A stretch of 64,000 bases of DNA from Prevotella sp. (GTDB lineage Bacteria; Bacteroidota; Bacteroidia; Bacteroidales; Bacteroidaceae): assembly GCA_017470345.1 (NCBI GenBank), contig JAFUEP010000044.1:51999-115998 (forward strand), read 5' to 3'. How positions within the stretch are numbered: position 1 is the first letter of the stretch; every line of letters begins with the position of its first letter. This document shows, piece by piece, positions 18,787-27,404 of this stretch. The notes beneath the pieces are model-generated. The model searched no databases, had not been told where the DNA came from, and worked only from the letters and a program-made list of their open reading frames with translations. Position numbers and translations under genes: made by a program.

Positions 18787-18884
18787 GCTCGGCGAAGCCA
18801 AGAGCTTATAGATGACATGAGCAAAGCTCAGGGCATCGTGTAAGCTCGGCGAAAGCCAAGGGCTTATGAGCTCAGGGCATCGTA
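18769..18884. repeat. Tandem duplication of the gdhA 3' end and its hairpin
   Basis: The last codons of gdhA and the following hairpin (copy 1, 18769-18809) are repeated at 18826-18866 with few changes, and the beginning of the unit appears a third time at 18870-18884. Each of the first two copies contains the codons for AQGIV-stop followed by a hairpin with arms AAGCTC and GAGCTT (or a wobble version). This looks like recent slippage or unequal recombination. Confidence 0.8.
18785..18807 (+). terminator. Hairpin at the gdhA stop codon
   Basis: Perfect 6-base arms AAGCTC and GAGCTT enclose a smaller GGC-GAA-GCC stem; the left arm begins inside the TAA stop codon. A related hairpin is duplicated at 18842-18865. 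No T-run follows, so termination efficiency is uncertain. Confidence 0.45.
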
Positions 18885-18891
18885 TAATTTG

Positions 18892-19353
18892 ATGTATCGC
18901 AAACTAATTATATTAACGACATCACTGTTATTAGGCTTTACCGCTCTGCAAGCACAGACGCAGAGGGGTAAAGCCTCTTATTATGCAAAGAGAGCCACAG
19001 GTGCCCGCACGGCCAATGGCGAGAAACTACATCACGACAGCATGACCTGCGCCCACCGCACCCTGCCCTTCAACACCTTGCTGAAGGTGAAAGTGCTGTC
19101 CACGGGGCGCGAGATCGTCGTCCGCGTCAACGACCGTGGGCCATTTGTCCGCGGCCGCATCATCGATCTCTCATGGGGCGCTGCCCGCGACCTGGGCATC
19201 CTCCAGCAGGGCATCGCCGAGGTTGAAGTGTCGCCTGCCGTGCTCGTCCATGTCCCACTGCGCGAATTGCCTGCTACCGAAGTGCCGCGCTTTGAGATTG
19301 AGCTCGACCAGCCCGAGCTGCCCTGGCACTTCCCCATCGGCGACGCCCGTTGA
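18892..19353 (+). CDS. RlpA-like double-psi beta-barrel protein (septal ring / lytic transglycosylase family)
   Basis: 153 residues from the ATG at 18892; a TTG one codon earlier is in frame but less likely. The signal peptide ends near ALQAQ. The rest is one double-psi beta-barrel with the RlpA signatures GKASYYAKRATGARTANGE, TCAHRTLPFNTLLKVKV and VVRVNDRGPFVRGRIIDLS. RlpA proteins bind denuded peptidoglycan, and in some species cleave it. No SPOR domain is present, so this is the short, single-domain form. The start lies only a few bases after the duplicated gdhA tail, and no separate promoter is obvious. Confidence 0.88.
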   Translation: MYRKLIILTTSLLLGFTALQAQTQRGKASYYAKRATGARTANGEKLHHDSMTCAHRTLPFNTLLKVKVLSTGREIVVRVNDRGPFVRGRIIDLSWGAARDLGILQQGIAEVEVSPAVLVHVPLRELPATEVPRFEIELDQPELPWHFPIGDAR

Positions 19354-19434
19354 GCAAGGCGCTAAAATCGTCTTAATTTTTAAATAGAGACACACAAAGA
19401 ACGGCCTCTACAGACAGAAAACGGAAAAAGTAAG

Positions 19435-19442
19435 TACATTTG
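19435..19442 (+). promoter_or_regulatory. Promoter -7 element (TACATTTG) of the duplicated-domain secreted protein
   Basis: TACATTTG fits TAnnTTTG exactly and is followed 28 bases later by the first ATG (19470), implying a short leader. No clear -33 TTTG. Confidence 0.5.
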
Positions 19443-19469
19443 CAGCATAGTTGTTTAATTCTAATTATT

Positions 19470-20624
19470 ATGCTTATGAACAAATTATTTACTTCTTTCC
19501 TCGTCTTGATGGCCACATGCATCAATGCCTCGGCACAGGACACTCCGACCTTCACCATCGTCGATGCTGAGGGCAATGCCATCGAGAATGGTGCCGTCAT
19601 CACCGTCAACACCTGGGCCCAGGAAGCTGACGCCGAGACCGGCGAGCTCAAGCAGACCGACTACATGGCCTGCCCGCTGCAGCTGCGCAAGAACGTCGAG
19701 AACGGCGTCTCCATGGCCGCCACCATCACGATAGGCACCATCGACAACGGCACGCTCTACGAGGCTGTCGGCGGCGTCGCCAAGGAGTTGACCGAGCCCA
19801 CGACCTACAGCACCGGCTATAGCGACAACTACTCCGAGCTGCGCGACATCGACCTGCGCTGGACACCCGCTGCCGCCGACGCCTATGGCGTATGCGAGGT
19901 GACGGTGAAGTTTGACGTCTACGAGCGCTCCGGCTTCTTCCCCCCGTTCAAGTATAACAAGGTGGAGGACGGTCCCTCGGTCACCATCCGCTTCGTCAAT
20001 GAGGAGCCGCAGGGCACCTTCAGCATCGTCGACGCTGAGGGCAACATTGTGAACGGCACCACCGTCACCGTCAACACCTGGGCCCAGGAGGTCGACCCCG
20101 AGACCGGCGAGCTCAAGCAGGCCGACTACATGGCCTGCCCGCTGCAGCTGCGCAAGAACGTCGAGAACGGCGTCTCCATGGCTGCCACCATCACCCTGAC
20201 CACCATCGACAACGGCACACTCTACGAGGCTATCAGCGGCGTGGCCAAGGAGTCGACCGAACCCGCCACCTACCGCACCGGCTACAGGGACAACTACTCC
20301 GAGCTGTGCGACATCGACCTGCGCTGGTCGCCCGCTGCCGCCGACGCCTATGGCGCCTGCGAGGTGACGGTGAAGTTCGACGTCTACGAGCGCACCGGCA
20401 TCTTCCCCCCGTTCAAATACAACAAGGTCGAGGATGGTCCCTCGGTCACCATCCGCTTCGTCAACGAGGACCCGACGGCCACCGCTATCAGCTCCAGCGA
20501 GCTGCAGAGCCAGCCGGCCGTTGCCCGCTACACCCTGGGCGGCCAGCTCGTCACGTCGCCCCGCCGCGGCCTCAACATCGTGCGCATGGCTGACGGATCA
20601 GCCCGCAAGGTGCTCGTCAAGTAA
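19470..20624 (+). CDS. Secreted protein with two near-identical ~155-residue domains and T9SS-like tail (module B)
   Basis: 384 residues from the ATG at 19470; a second ATG at 19476 (MNKLFTSFLVLMATC) is equally plausible. The signal peptide ends near NASAQ. Two tandem domains of about 155 residues follow (codons from 19548 and from 20016), sharing long identical stretches such as TVNTWAQE, YMACPLQLRKNVENGVSMAA and PPFKYNKVEDGPSVTIRFVN. The tail (YTLGGQLV ... GLNIVRMADGSARKVLVK) resembles a T9SS sorting domain. I do not recognise the domain family; it looks beta-rich. It lies directly upstream of the module B regulator, in the same orientation. Confidence 0.75.
   Translation: MLMNKLFTSFLVLMATCINASAQDTPTFTIVDAEGNAIENGAVITVNTWAQEADAETGELKQTDYMACPLQLRKNVENGVSMAATITIGTIDNGTLYEAVGGVAKELTEPTTYSTGYSDNYSELRDIDLRWTPAAADAYGVCEVTVKFDVYERSGFFPPFKYNKVEDGPSVTIRFVNEEPQGTFSIVDAEGNIVNGTTVTVNTWAQEVDPETGELKQADYMACPLQLRKNVENGVSMAATITLTTIDNGTLYEAISGVAKESTEPATYRTGYRDNYSELCDIDLRWSPAAADAYGACEVTVKFDVYERTGIFPPFKYNKVEDGPSVTIRFVNEDPTATAISSSELQSQPAVARYTLGGQLVTSPRRGLNIVRMADGSARKVLVK
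19548..20475 (+). repeat. Intragenic tandem duplication, about 465 bp per copy
   Basis: Copy 1 runs from 19548 to 20015 and copy 2 from 20016 to about 20475. The nucleotide sequences are nearly identical over most of their length (for example around 19640-19730 versus 20105-20195), so the duplication is recent or kept uniform by gene conversion. Copy 2 is one codon shorter near its start. Confidence 0.85.
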
Positions 20625-20700
20625 GCGCCAACGCGAGCAAGTTTAACAACGTTCTGTTGCTTTTTCCGCGTAAAATGACGCGATTACGGAAAATTCTTCG

Positions 20701-20708
20701 TAATTTTG
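20701..20708 (+). promoter_or_regulatory. Promoter -7 element (TAATTTTG) of the module B regulator
   Basis: TAATTTTG fits the consensus and lies 25 bases before the ATG at 20734. The regulator therefore seems to have its own promoter despite lying 109 bases after the preceding gene. Confidence 0.5.
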
Positions 20709-20733
20709 CAGCGTCAACGCAAGAAAAGAAAGC

Positions 20734-22395
20734 ATGGGACGCGCTAAAATATGGATTTTTACATTCCTATGGATGGTATCTTTGCCGGTCGTAGCATCCC
20801 GGCAAAGATACCATCTGCCGTTCTATGACCACTGCGACAAGCTCCCCACCGACACCCTCATGGCCATGGGCGACCGCTATATGCGCCAGCAGGAATACAC
20901 CGACAGCGCACTGGTCTGCTTCTCCGTCGTGGCCAACCGCTACTACCAGCACAACCTCACCACGGAGGAGATCGAGAAGAGCGTCTGGGCCATGAACATG
21001 CTGGGCTACCTGTTCAAGTATAGCCACTTCGACTACGAGAAAAGCTACGGATTCCTCGTCACCGCGCTCGACATCAGCGACAAGCACCACCTGCAGCGCT
21101 ACCTGCCCTACATCCATCAGAACCTGGCACCCTTTTATCAGACGGCCAGCGACCGCGGGCACGGCAGCAATGGCCACAACGCCATGATGGACTGCTATCA
21201 GCAGGCTTTCAGCGAGGCTGCCGCGCTGAAGGACTACAAGGCCATGACGTCTATCTTCATCAACCTGGTCAACTTCTCCGGCGGCACCGACTCGCTGAAG
21301 CACATCAGCACGGCCTTCGCGCAGTTCATGCGCATCCCGCAGGACACCAAGGCCGAGATGTACGACTTCGCCACCGCCCTCTACGAAGGGGCGCAGTGCA
21401 TCGAGCACGGCGAGCCGCAGAGGGCACTCCGATGGTTCCGCCTCATGGAGCAGAGCGTCGACACGCCCATCGAGGGCATGGCCGGACGCTATCGCATGAT
21501 GGCGGTCAGCAAGAAGATGCAGGCCTACTTCAACATGGGCGACATCAGCGGGGCCCTCAGCCAGCTCGACTCACTGCTCACGATGGCCAAGCACTTCAAG
21601 GCCCGCGATGTCATCGTCGACTCCTACTGGGTCTACTATCAGTACCACCGCGACCAGCATCATGCCGACGAGGCCAACCGCTACTTCCAGCTCTATCTCG
21701 AGAACAAGGACTCACTGCTGACCTACGACAAGCTGAGCGACATCACCGAGCTCAACTTCCAGATGCAGCTCAACCGCGCCGGCGAACAGGTGCGCACGCT
21801 GTCCTATAAGCGTCGCGTGCAGGGCTACATCCTCGCGGGCGTCATCGCTTTTGCCGCCCTCATCATTGCCATTCTCATCGTTCTGGCCCGCAGCTACCGC
21901 CAGCTGCGCATCAAGAACCGCCAGCTCTACGAGAAGCACGAGGCCATGATTGCCGAGATGGAGCGCACCCGACAGTTGCAACAGAAGTATGAGACCGAGC
22001 AGCAGGAGAAAGCCAAGTACAGCGGCAGCCACCTCGACGACGACACCATGGCCGTGCTTCAGCGCCGCATCACCCATGTGCTGGAAGACTCCGACGAAAT
22101 CTACGCCGAAGACTTCTCCATCAAGCGGCTGGCCGACCTGACCGGCTCCAACCAGGCCTACGTCTCGCAGGTCATCAACACCACCTATGGCAAGACGTTC
22201 ACCGCCCTCATCAGCGAGCGGCGCATCAACGAGGCCTGCCGCCGGCTGGGCGATTCCCAACGCTATGGCGACTACACCATCGAGGCCATCTCGCAGAGCG
22301 TCGGATTCAAAAGCCGCACCAGCTTCGTCGCACTCTTCAAGAAGATCACCGGTCTCACCCCCTCAGCCTATCAGAAGATGGCTCTCAAGAACTGA
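20734..22395 (+). CDS. Membrane-anchored TPR-type regulator with AraC DNA-binding domain (module B)
   Basis: A 553-residue paralog of the regulator at 5659-7308. A signal/anchor segment (IFTFLWMVSLPVVA) begins the protein. Residues about 25-345 are TPR-like helices, with the shared early motif CDKLPTDTLMAMGDRYMRQ. One membrane span lies near 363-388 (YILAGVIAFAALIIAILIVL), followed by a coiled-coil linker rich in Arg, Glu and Gln. The C-terminal about 95 residues are an AraC-type HTH (LADLTGSNQAYVSQVINTTYG and ISQSVGFKSRTSFVALFKK). There is no kinase or receiver domain. It sits between secreted-protein genes that it probably regulates, in the same combination as module A. Confidence 0.82.
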   Translation: MGRAKIWIFTFLWMVSLPVVASRQRYHLPFYDHCDKLPTDTLMAMGDRYMRQQEYTDSALVCFSVVANRYYQHNLTTEEIEKSVWAMNMLGYLFKYSHFDYEKSYGFLVTALDISDKHHLQRYLPYIHQNLAPFYQTASDRGHGSNGHNAMMDCYQQAFSEAAALKDYKAMTSIFINLVNFSGGTDSLKHISTAFAQFMRIPQDTKAEMYDFATALYEGAQCIEHGEPQRALRWFRLMEQSVDTPIEGMAGRYRMMAVSKKMQAYFNMGDISGALSQLDSLLTMAKHFKARDVIVDSYWVYYQYHRDQHHADEANRYFQLYLENKDSLLTYDKLSDITELNFQMQLNRAGEQVRTLSYKRRVQGYILAGVIAFAALIIAILIVLARSYRQLRIKNRQLYEKHEAMIAEMERTRQLQQKYETEQQEKAKYSGSHLDDDTMAVLQRRITHVLEDSDEIYAEDFSIKRLADLTGSNQAYVSQVINTTYGKTFTALISERRINEACRRLGDSQRYGDYTIEAISQSVGFKSRTSFVALFKKITGLTPSAYQKMALKN

Positions 22396-22488
22396 CCAAC
22401 GATGTCTTTATCGTGCCGACCGGTGTCTTAATTTCCACAAAAAGACATGCCGGACAGCCTCATCCGTCGGCCATAGAGGCCATTTTTG

Positions 22489-22496
22489 TATATTTG
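22489..22496 (+). promoter_or_regulatory. Promoter -7 element (TATATTTG) of the module B Omp28-like pair
   Basis: TATATTTG fits TAnnTTTG and lies 14 bases before the ATG at 22511, implying a very short leader. No -33 TTTG at the usual distance, which may mean activator dependence (inference). Confidence 0.5.
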
Positions 22497-22510
22497 CAAG
22501 CAAAAACAAT

Positions 22511-24382
22511 ATGACGATGAACAGACTTCTACTCTACATCTTATTTGCCATCACAGCCATCCCGGCAGCTGCCATCGAGGCAGCCGACGGACAGCAGTGG
22601 TATGGCTACTACAGCGGCAGCGAGCAGCTGTCGGAGTTCGGCACCGGGCAGAGCGAGCACTACATGTGCGCCATCTTCCTGCCCGGCAATCAGGGCCAGG
22701 CCTACGGCAAGACCATCCGCGCCCTGCGCTTCGTCGTTCAGGGCGTGGCCGACCTGAGCGACATGGACGTATGGCTGTCGTCGTCGCTGCCCGGCACGAT
22801 GGACGACGTCGACATCGAGCGCCACCGCATCGACCTGTCGGCCGTCGCCGACCTCACGCCCTGCGACGTGGCCCTCGACGCGCCTTATGCCGTGCCCGAC
22901 GGCGGCGTCTACGTAGGCTACTCTTTCTGGAGCGACGATCCCTTCCCCGTCATCGCCACCATGGGGGTGCCCACCCAAGCCAACAGCTTCTTCCTGAAGA
23001 CGTCCGACAGCTATCCCACATGGCAGGACCTGACCCGCTTCAACTACGGCAACCTGGCCATCCAGGTGCTCCTCGACGGCGAGTTCCATGAGAACGCCGC
23101 CAAGGTGGGCAACTTCGGCGAGAAGGTCACCACCGCCGCCACAGCCACCACGCTCCCCCTGACCATTGTCAACTGGGGCGCCAAGGGCATGCGCAGCATC
23201 GACTTCGTGCTGACATCTGACGGCGTGGCACAGCCCGAACAGCACTACGACTTCGACGAGCCTGTCACGGTCGTCCGCGGCACGGCCACCATCGAGCTGC
23301 CCTTCACCAGTCCGGCCGAGCCGGGCATCTCTCACAAGACCGTCACCATCACCCGGGTCAACGGCCTGCCCAATGAGTACGGCGCAGAAGAGGCCTGCGC
23401 CCACGGCGCCGTCGTCACCATCGGCGAGTCGGCCCCGCGCCGCGTCGTCATGGAGGAGTTCACTGGCACGTGGTGCGGATGGTGTCCACGCGGACTGGTC
23501 GGACTGGAGCACCTCGAGAAGGACTTCGCCGACCGCTTCATCGGCATCTCCGTCCACAACAACGACCCCATGGCCATCCCTGACTACGACCCGATGCTGC
23601 CCCGCAGCTTTCCGTCGGAGAACCTGGACCGCCAGGAGAGCGGCGACCCCTTCTTCGGTTTCTTCTACGGGCTCGGCTCTGAGCCCTCCTACGGCATACG
23701 CGACGACGTGGAGCGCCATCTGGCCGAGCTCACCGAGGCCACCATCGAGCTCCAGGCCGACTGGGCCGACGCCGACAGCACCCGCATCCGCGCCACGGCC
23801 AGCATCGCCCTGCAGTACGACCGCGATGACACGCCGCCCTACGCTCTGGCCTATGTCCTGCTGGCCGACAGCCTGCGCGGCGAGGGCAACGACTGGAACC
23901 AGAACAACGACTTCACGCTCATCATGGCCCAACGCTATGCCAGCGACCCCTATCTGGGCTATCTGACCCACCTCGACCAGCGCATCAAGGGCATGGCCTT
24001 CAACGACGTGGCCGTGGCCACCGCCGGTCTGCGCCGCGGACTGACGGGCAGCGTCGCCGGACCCTTCGTCCAGGGCGTGCCCAACACGTCGGAGCACGTC
24101 ATGGACATCAGTGCCAACACGATCATCCAGGATAAGCGCAACCTGCGCCTCGTCGTCCTCTTGCTCAACACCGACGACGGCCACATCGTCAACGCTGCCG
24201 ACACGCGCATCGGCGCCAGCAGCACCGACGCTATCGCCTCGCCCGTCAGCAAAGCCACGTGCGTCCCCCAGCGCTACGACCTGACGGGACGCCGCCTGAG
24301 CGACACGTCCGCCGGCCACAACGCCATGCAGATCGTGCGTCTGTCTGACGGCACCACCAAGAAAATCATCGTAAAACCATAA
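22511..24382 (+). CDS. Secreted Omp28-like protein with thioredoxin fold (module B, first copy)
   Basis: 623 residues from the ATG at 22511 (MTMNRLLLYILFAITAIPAAA). The frame is open 108 codons further upstream, but that part overlaps the regulator gene in another frame, and the signal peptide and promoter position decide the start. After a beta-rich half comes the thioredoxin-like segment VMEEFTGTWCGWCPRGLVGL with Cys322/Cys325. The tail has YDLTGRRLSD and IVRLSDGTTKKIIVKP, like a T9SS sorting domain. It is co-oriented with the next Omp28-like gene, whose ATG lies 7 bases after this stop, so the two are probably translationally coupled. Like its paralogs it is probably surface exposed; the redox partner is unknown. 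Confidence 0.82.
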   Translation: MTMNRLLLYILFAITAIPAAAIEAADGQQWYGYYSGSEQLSEFGTGQSEHYMCAIFLPGNQGQAYGKTIRALRFVVQGVADLSDMDVWLSSSLPGTMDDVDIERHRIDLSAVADLTPCDVALDAPYAVPDGGVYVGYSFWSDDPFPVIATMGVPTQANSFFLKTSDSYPTWQDLTRFNYGNLAIQVLLDGEFHENAAKVGNFGEKVTTAATATTLPLTIVNWGAKGMRSIDFVLTSDGVAQPEQHYDFDEPVTVVRGTATIELPFTSPAEPGISHKTVTITRVNGLPNEYGAEEACAHGAVVTIGESAPRRVVMEEFTGTWCGWCPRGLVGLEHLEKDFADRFIGISVHNNDPMAIPDYDPMLPRSFPSENLDRQESGDPFFGFFYGLGSEPSYGIRDDVERHLAELTEATIELQADWADADSTRIRATASIALQYDRDDTPPYALAYVLLADSLRGEGNDWNQNNDFTLIMAQRYASDPYLGYLTHLDQRIKGMAFNDVAVATAGLRRGLTGSVAGPFVQGVPNTSEHVMDISANTIIQDKRNLRLVVLLLNTDDGHIVNAADTRIGASSTDAIASPVSKATCVPQRYDLTGRRLSDTSAGHNAMQIVRLSDGTTKKIIVKP

Positions 24383-24389
24383 AAAGAAC

Positions 24390-26372
24390 ATGACTATGAG
24401 AAAGATTCTACAAGGCAGCATCGCACTGCTGGCCCTCATGGCTGCAGTGCCCACCGTCGCCGTGGCCCAGCAGGTGGAGCCACAGCTCGACGTGACGTCA
24501 GCCACGGCTCCCGCCCGCCACAAGGCCCCGGCCAAGGAGATGGTACTGACCGACAACCAGATGTGGTACGGCTACTACAAGGGCACCGAGCCCATCGTCG
24601 GCATGGGTGTGCCCGCACCCGGCATCATCAACGAGATGATCTACATCAACGCCGCCGACCCCATCATCAAGGGCAAGACCATCAAGGCCGTGCGATTCCG
24701 CGTGCAAGGCACGTACGACCTGAGCGACTTCTCCGTCTGGCTGGCCCCCCAGATGCCCTACCCCGCCAGCGAAGGCCACATCATGACCGTCGAGGTCGAC
24801 ACCAAGGAACTGCGCGACACGCTCTGGAACGAGGTGCTGCTGCCCGACGGGGGCTATGTCGTCCCCGACACGGGCGTCTACGTCGGCTACTCGTTCTACA
24901 CGGCAGCCACCACGCGCCAGTCCACCTATCCCGTCATGACCACCAACGACCGCATCGCCCCCGAGGGCTGCATGTACGACTGGGAGGAGGCCTTCATGTC
25001 CAGCTGGCAGTGGTATCCCGGCGGACAGATGGGCAAGCTCTGCATCCAGGTGCTCCTCGAGGGTGAGTTCCACGAGAACGCTGCCACGGTGGGTCCCCTG
25101 GGCGACCATATCGTCGTGGCCGGCGGCAGCGTCGACGTGACGGTCCAACTGACCAACAACGGCAATGCCGGCATCAGCAGTTTCGACTACGTGGTGCGCA
25201 CCGGCGAGGCCTCGACCGACGAGCAGCACGTGGAGCTCACTGAGCCCTTCTACATCCTGGGCGGCAAGACCGAGGCCACCGTCACCCTGCAGGCCGACGC
25301 CGACTATGCCCGGGCCGACAAGCAGCTGGTCATCACCCGCGTCAACGGACAGCCCAACGAGCAGATGGCCGAGGCCGTCGCCGACGGCTCGCTCATCACC
25401 CTGGCCCAGGCCTCGCCCCGCCGCACCCTCATCGAGGAGTACACCGGCACGTGGTGCGGCTACTGTCCACGCGGCACCGTCGGACTGGAGCTGCTCCGCG
25501 AGGAGTTCGGCGACGACATTGCCGTCGTCTCCATCCATACCGACGACCCGATGACCATCCTGGGCTACCAGCCGATGTACGAGAACGTGCGCGACTACCC
25601 CTCAGCCTACTTCAACCGCGAGTATGGCGTCGACCCCTACGCCGGCACCCTGCGGGAGCCCCGCGGCTCGCGCTACGACGTGCTCTGGCAGCAGTCGCAG
25701 CCCACCGAGGCCTCACTCGACCTGGAGGCCCGCTGGAGCAACGACCAGCAGACGCGCATCGCCGTGACCTCGCGCATGCGGTTCCAGTACGAGAGCACGA
25801 CGGCCCCCTACGGCCTGGCCTACGTCCTCGTCGAGGACGGCCTCGAGTGCGACACGACGGGCTGGGAGCAGCGCAACTTCTACTACTACTTCAAGGATCA
25901 GGACGACTACCGCCCCGGCACTCAGATGGGCGACGACTTCAAGGACTACCTCAACGTCGACACGGAGTACATGCAGGGCGTCGTCTACAACGACGTGGCC
26001 GTAGCCGCCTATGGCATCACTGAGGGTCTGGCCAACTCCGTCAAGGCGCCCCTTGCCATCGGCGAGGAGAAGACCCACAACTACACCATCTCCGTAGGTC
26101 TCAACAACCTCATTCAGGACAAGCAGCGGCTGCGCGTCGTCGCCTTCATCATCGACCGCAAGAGTGGCCGCGTGGTCAACGCCGCCGTGGCTGACGTCCA
26201 CAGCGAGACCGACGGCATCGAGTCCATCCCCGCCGACGTGGCCGCCCACGAGGGCACGGCCCGCACGTACGACCTGCAAGGACGTCCCGTGGTGGGCCGT
26301 CAGCCCGCTGGCGCCCTGCGCATTGTCCGTCAGCCCGACGGTCGCGTGGTGAAGACGCTGGCCAGGCCATAA
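24390..26372 (+). CDS. Secreted Omp28-like protein with thioredoxin fold (module B, second copy)
   Basis: 660 residues; two nearby ATGs (24390 and 24396) precede a signal peptide ending near VAVAQQ. The N-terminal part shares QMWYGYYKGTEPIVGMG and VGYSF-type motifs with the preceding gene. The thioredoxin-like segment is IEEYTGTWCGYCPRGTVGLE with Cys356/Cys359. The tail has YDLQGRPVVG and RIVRQPDGRVVKTLARP. The three Omp28-like proteins of the window form one family; this one and its upstream neighbour look like a tandem duplication that has since diverged. The gene ends before a repeat-rich convergent gap. Confidence 0.82.
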   Translation: MTMRKILQGSIALLALMAAVPTVAVAQQVEPQLDVTSATAPARHKAPAKEMVLTDNQMWYGYYKGTEPIVGMGVPAPGIINEMIYINAADPIIKGKTIKAVRFRVQGTYDLSDFSVWLAPQMPYPASEGHIMTVEVDTKELRDTLWNEVLLPDGGYVVPDTGVYVGYSFYTAATTRQSTYPVMTTNDRIAPEGCMYDWEEAFMSSWQWYPGGQMGKLCIQVLLEGEFHENAATVGPLGDHIVVAGGSVDVTVQLTNNGNAGISSFDYVVRTGEASTDEQHVELTEPFYILGGKTEATVTLQADADYARADKQLVITRVNGQPNEQMAEAVADGSLITLAQASPRRTLIEEYTGTWCGYCPRGTVGLELLREEFGDDIAVVSIHTDDPMTILGYQPMYENVRDYPSAYFNREYGVDPYAGTLREPRGSRYDVLWQQSQPTEASLDLEARWSNDQQTRIAVTSRMRFQYESTTAPYGLAYVLVEDGLECDTTGWEQRNFYYYFKDQDDYRPGTQMGDDFKDYLNVDTEYMQGVVYNDVAVAAYGITEGLANSVKAPLAIGEEKTHNYTISVGLNNLIQDKQRLRVVAFIIDRKSGRVVNAAVADVHSETDGIESIPADVAAHEGTARTYDLQGRPVVGRQPAGALRIVRQPDGRVVKTLARP

Positions 26373-26403
26373 CCCATTATCATTATCTCTTATTCTTGGG
26401 AGC

Positions 26404-26527
26404 ACTTAGGAGTTTGGGAGTTTAGGAGTTTAGACGATAGTAAAAACCGCATATTAAATGCCAAGACTAACGCCTAAACTCCCAAACTCCTAAACTCCCA
26501 AACTCCTAAACTCCCAAACTCCTAAAA
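26404..26527. repeat. Dispersed inverted repeat of the CTAAACTCC / GGAGTTTAG family, copy 1
   Basis: Short units such as GGAGTTTGGGAGTTTAGG (26409-26426) are repeated in inverse form four to five times further on (CCTAAACTCCCAAACTCC, 26473-26523), so the RNA could fold into a long hairpin. A second copy with the same units lies at 36484-36580 between dnaE and trxA. Confidence 0.8.
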
Positions 26528-26535
26528 AAATCACC

Positions 26536-26580
26536 GGCGCCGAATACTATTTCAGCGCCGGTGAAATAGTATTCGGCGCC
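26536..26580. terminator. Strong hairpin in the convergent gap after module B
   Basis: Two 19-base perfectly complementary arms (26536-26554 and 26562-26580, built around GAATACTATTTC / GAAATAGTATTC) with a 7-base loop, followed by a third related arm at 26588-26609. It lies between the convergent stops at 26372 and 26636 and is probably a two-way terminator. Confidence 0.65.
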
Positions 26581-26635
26581 GGCGAAACAGTATTCAGCGC
26601 CGCTGAAATAAAACTTTCTTGCTAATGTCTATAGT

Positions 26636-27373
26636 CTATCGGATGCGCTGGCCCTTGTCCGTAGGCACCTGATACTCATAGATCTGCGAGTCGACGACGC
26701 GACGGCCCTCAGCCACGCCGATGCGCACCACGATCTGGCCGCGACGCAGACCACGGTCGGCCATCACGTGAGCCGTATAGCGCACACCGCGGTGGGCATC
26801 GATGCTGCCGATCACCTTAGCCGGCGAGATGTGGATGTGCTTGTTGCCCGTTGCCTCCTCGACCAGCGGCGTCAGGTTGCGCACGGCACGGTCGCCGTGG
26901 TTCATCACCTCGAAGACCACCGTCAGCTCCTCGCCACGCGTGAGCACGCCGTCGCGATGGCTCTCGATGATCTCGATGTTACGGATCTCAATGCCCGACG
27001 AGGCGAAGCCCTGACCCATGAAGTCAATGCGGTCGTCGCCGCGCCCCTGCGGGTCGTAATAGCTGCCCTGGTCGTAGTCGCCGCGGTTGCGGGTGTTGCG
27101 GTTGGCAGTCGTCTGTTGCTGCTGCCGCTGCTCGTATTTGCGCTGCTGACCACGCTCAATGGCCGAGCCGATGGCTGCGCCGGCAGCCACGCCGCCGATG
27201 GTGCCCACGATGGAGCCCACCTCATGGCCGCGCCAGCCGCCATTGATGCCGCCGACGGCCGAACCGATCACGTGGCCGAACTGTCCGCCGGTGTAGGCGC
27301 CGGTAGCCGTATAGGAGCCGCAGCTGCTCATGAGCAGTCCTGCTCCGACAATCATCATCACTACTTTCTTCAT
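26636..27373 (-). CDS. Glycine-zipper lipoprotein
   Basis: A 245-residue lipoprotein (GLLMSSCGS, Cys18). Residues about 25-75 are Gly/Ala/Ile-rich with repeated GxxxG-type spacing (GGQFGHVIGSAVGG, GTIGGVAAGAAIGSAIERG), typical of glycine-zipper outer membrane proteins. A Gln/Arg/Asn-rich linker follows. The last about 120 residues look like a beta-sandwich domain (IEIRNIEIIESHRDGVLTRG, LTVVFEVMNHG). The promoter at 27405-27412 fits the consensus. It is probably an envelope-anchored structural protein; the exact role is unknown. Confidence 0.75.
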   Translation of the reverse strand: MKKVVMMIVGAGLLMSSCGSYTATGAYTGGQFGHVIGSAVGGINGGWRGHEVGSIVGTIGGVAAGAAIGSAIERGQQRKYEQRQQQQTTANRNTRNRGDYDQGSYYDPQGRGDDRIDFMGQGFASSGIEIRNIEIIESHRDGVLTRGEELTVVFEVMNHGDRAVRNLTPLVEEATGNKHIHISPAKVIGSIDAHRGVRYTAHVMADRGLRRGQIVVRIGVAEGRRVVDSQIYEYQVPTDKGQRIR

Positions 27374-27404
27374 CGTCGTTCTATTGTTTTAGTTTTGTCC
27401 GCTG

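Noticed and set aside
22187-22510. 108-codon N-terminal extension of the first module B Omp28-like gene
   Set aside because: It overlaps the regulator gene in another frame, precedes the promoter at 22489 and would bury the signal peptide; the ATG at 22511 is preferred.
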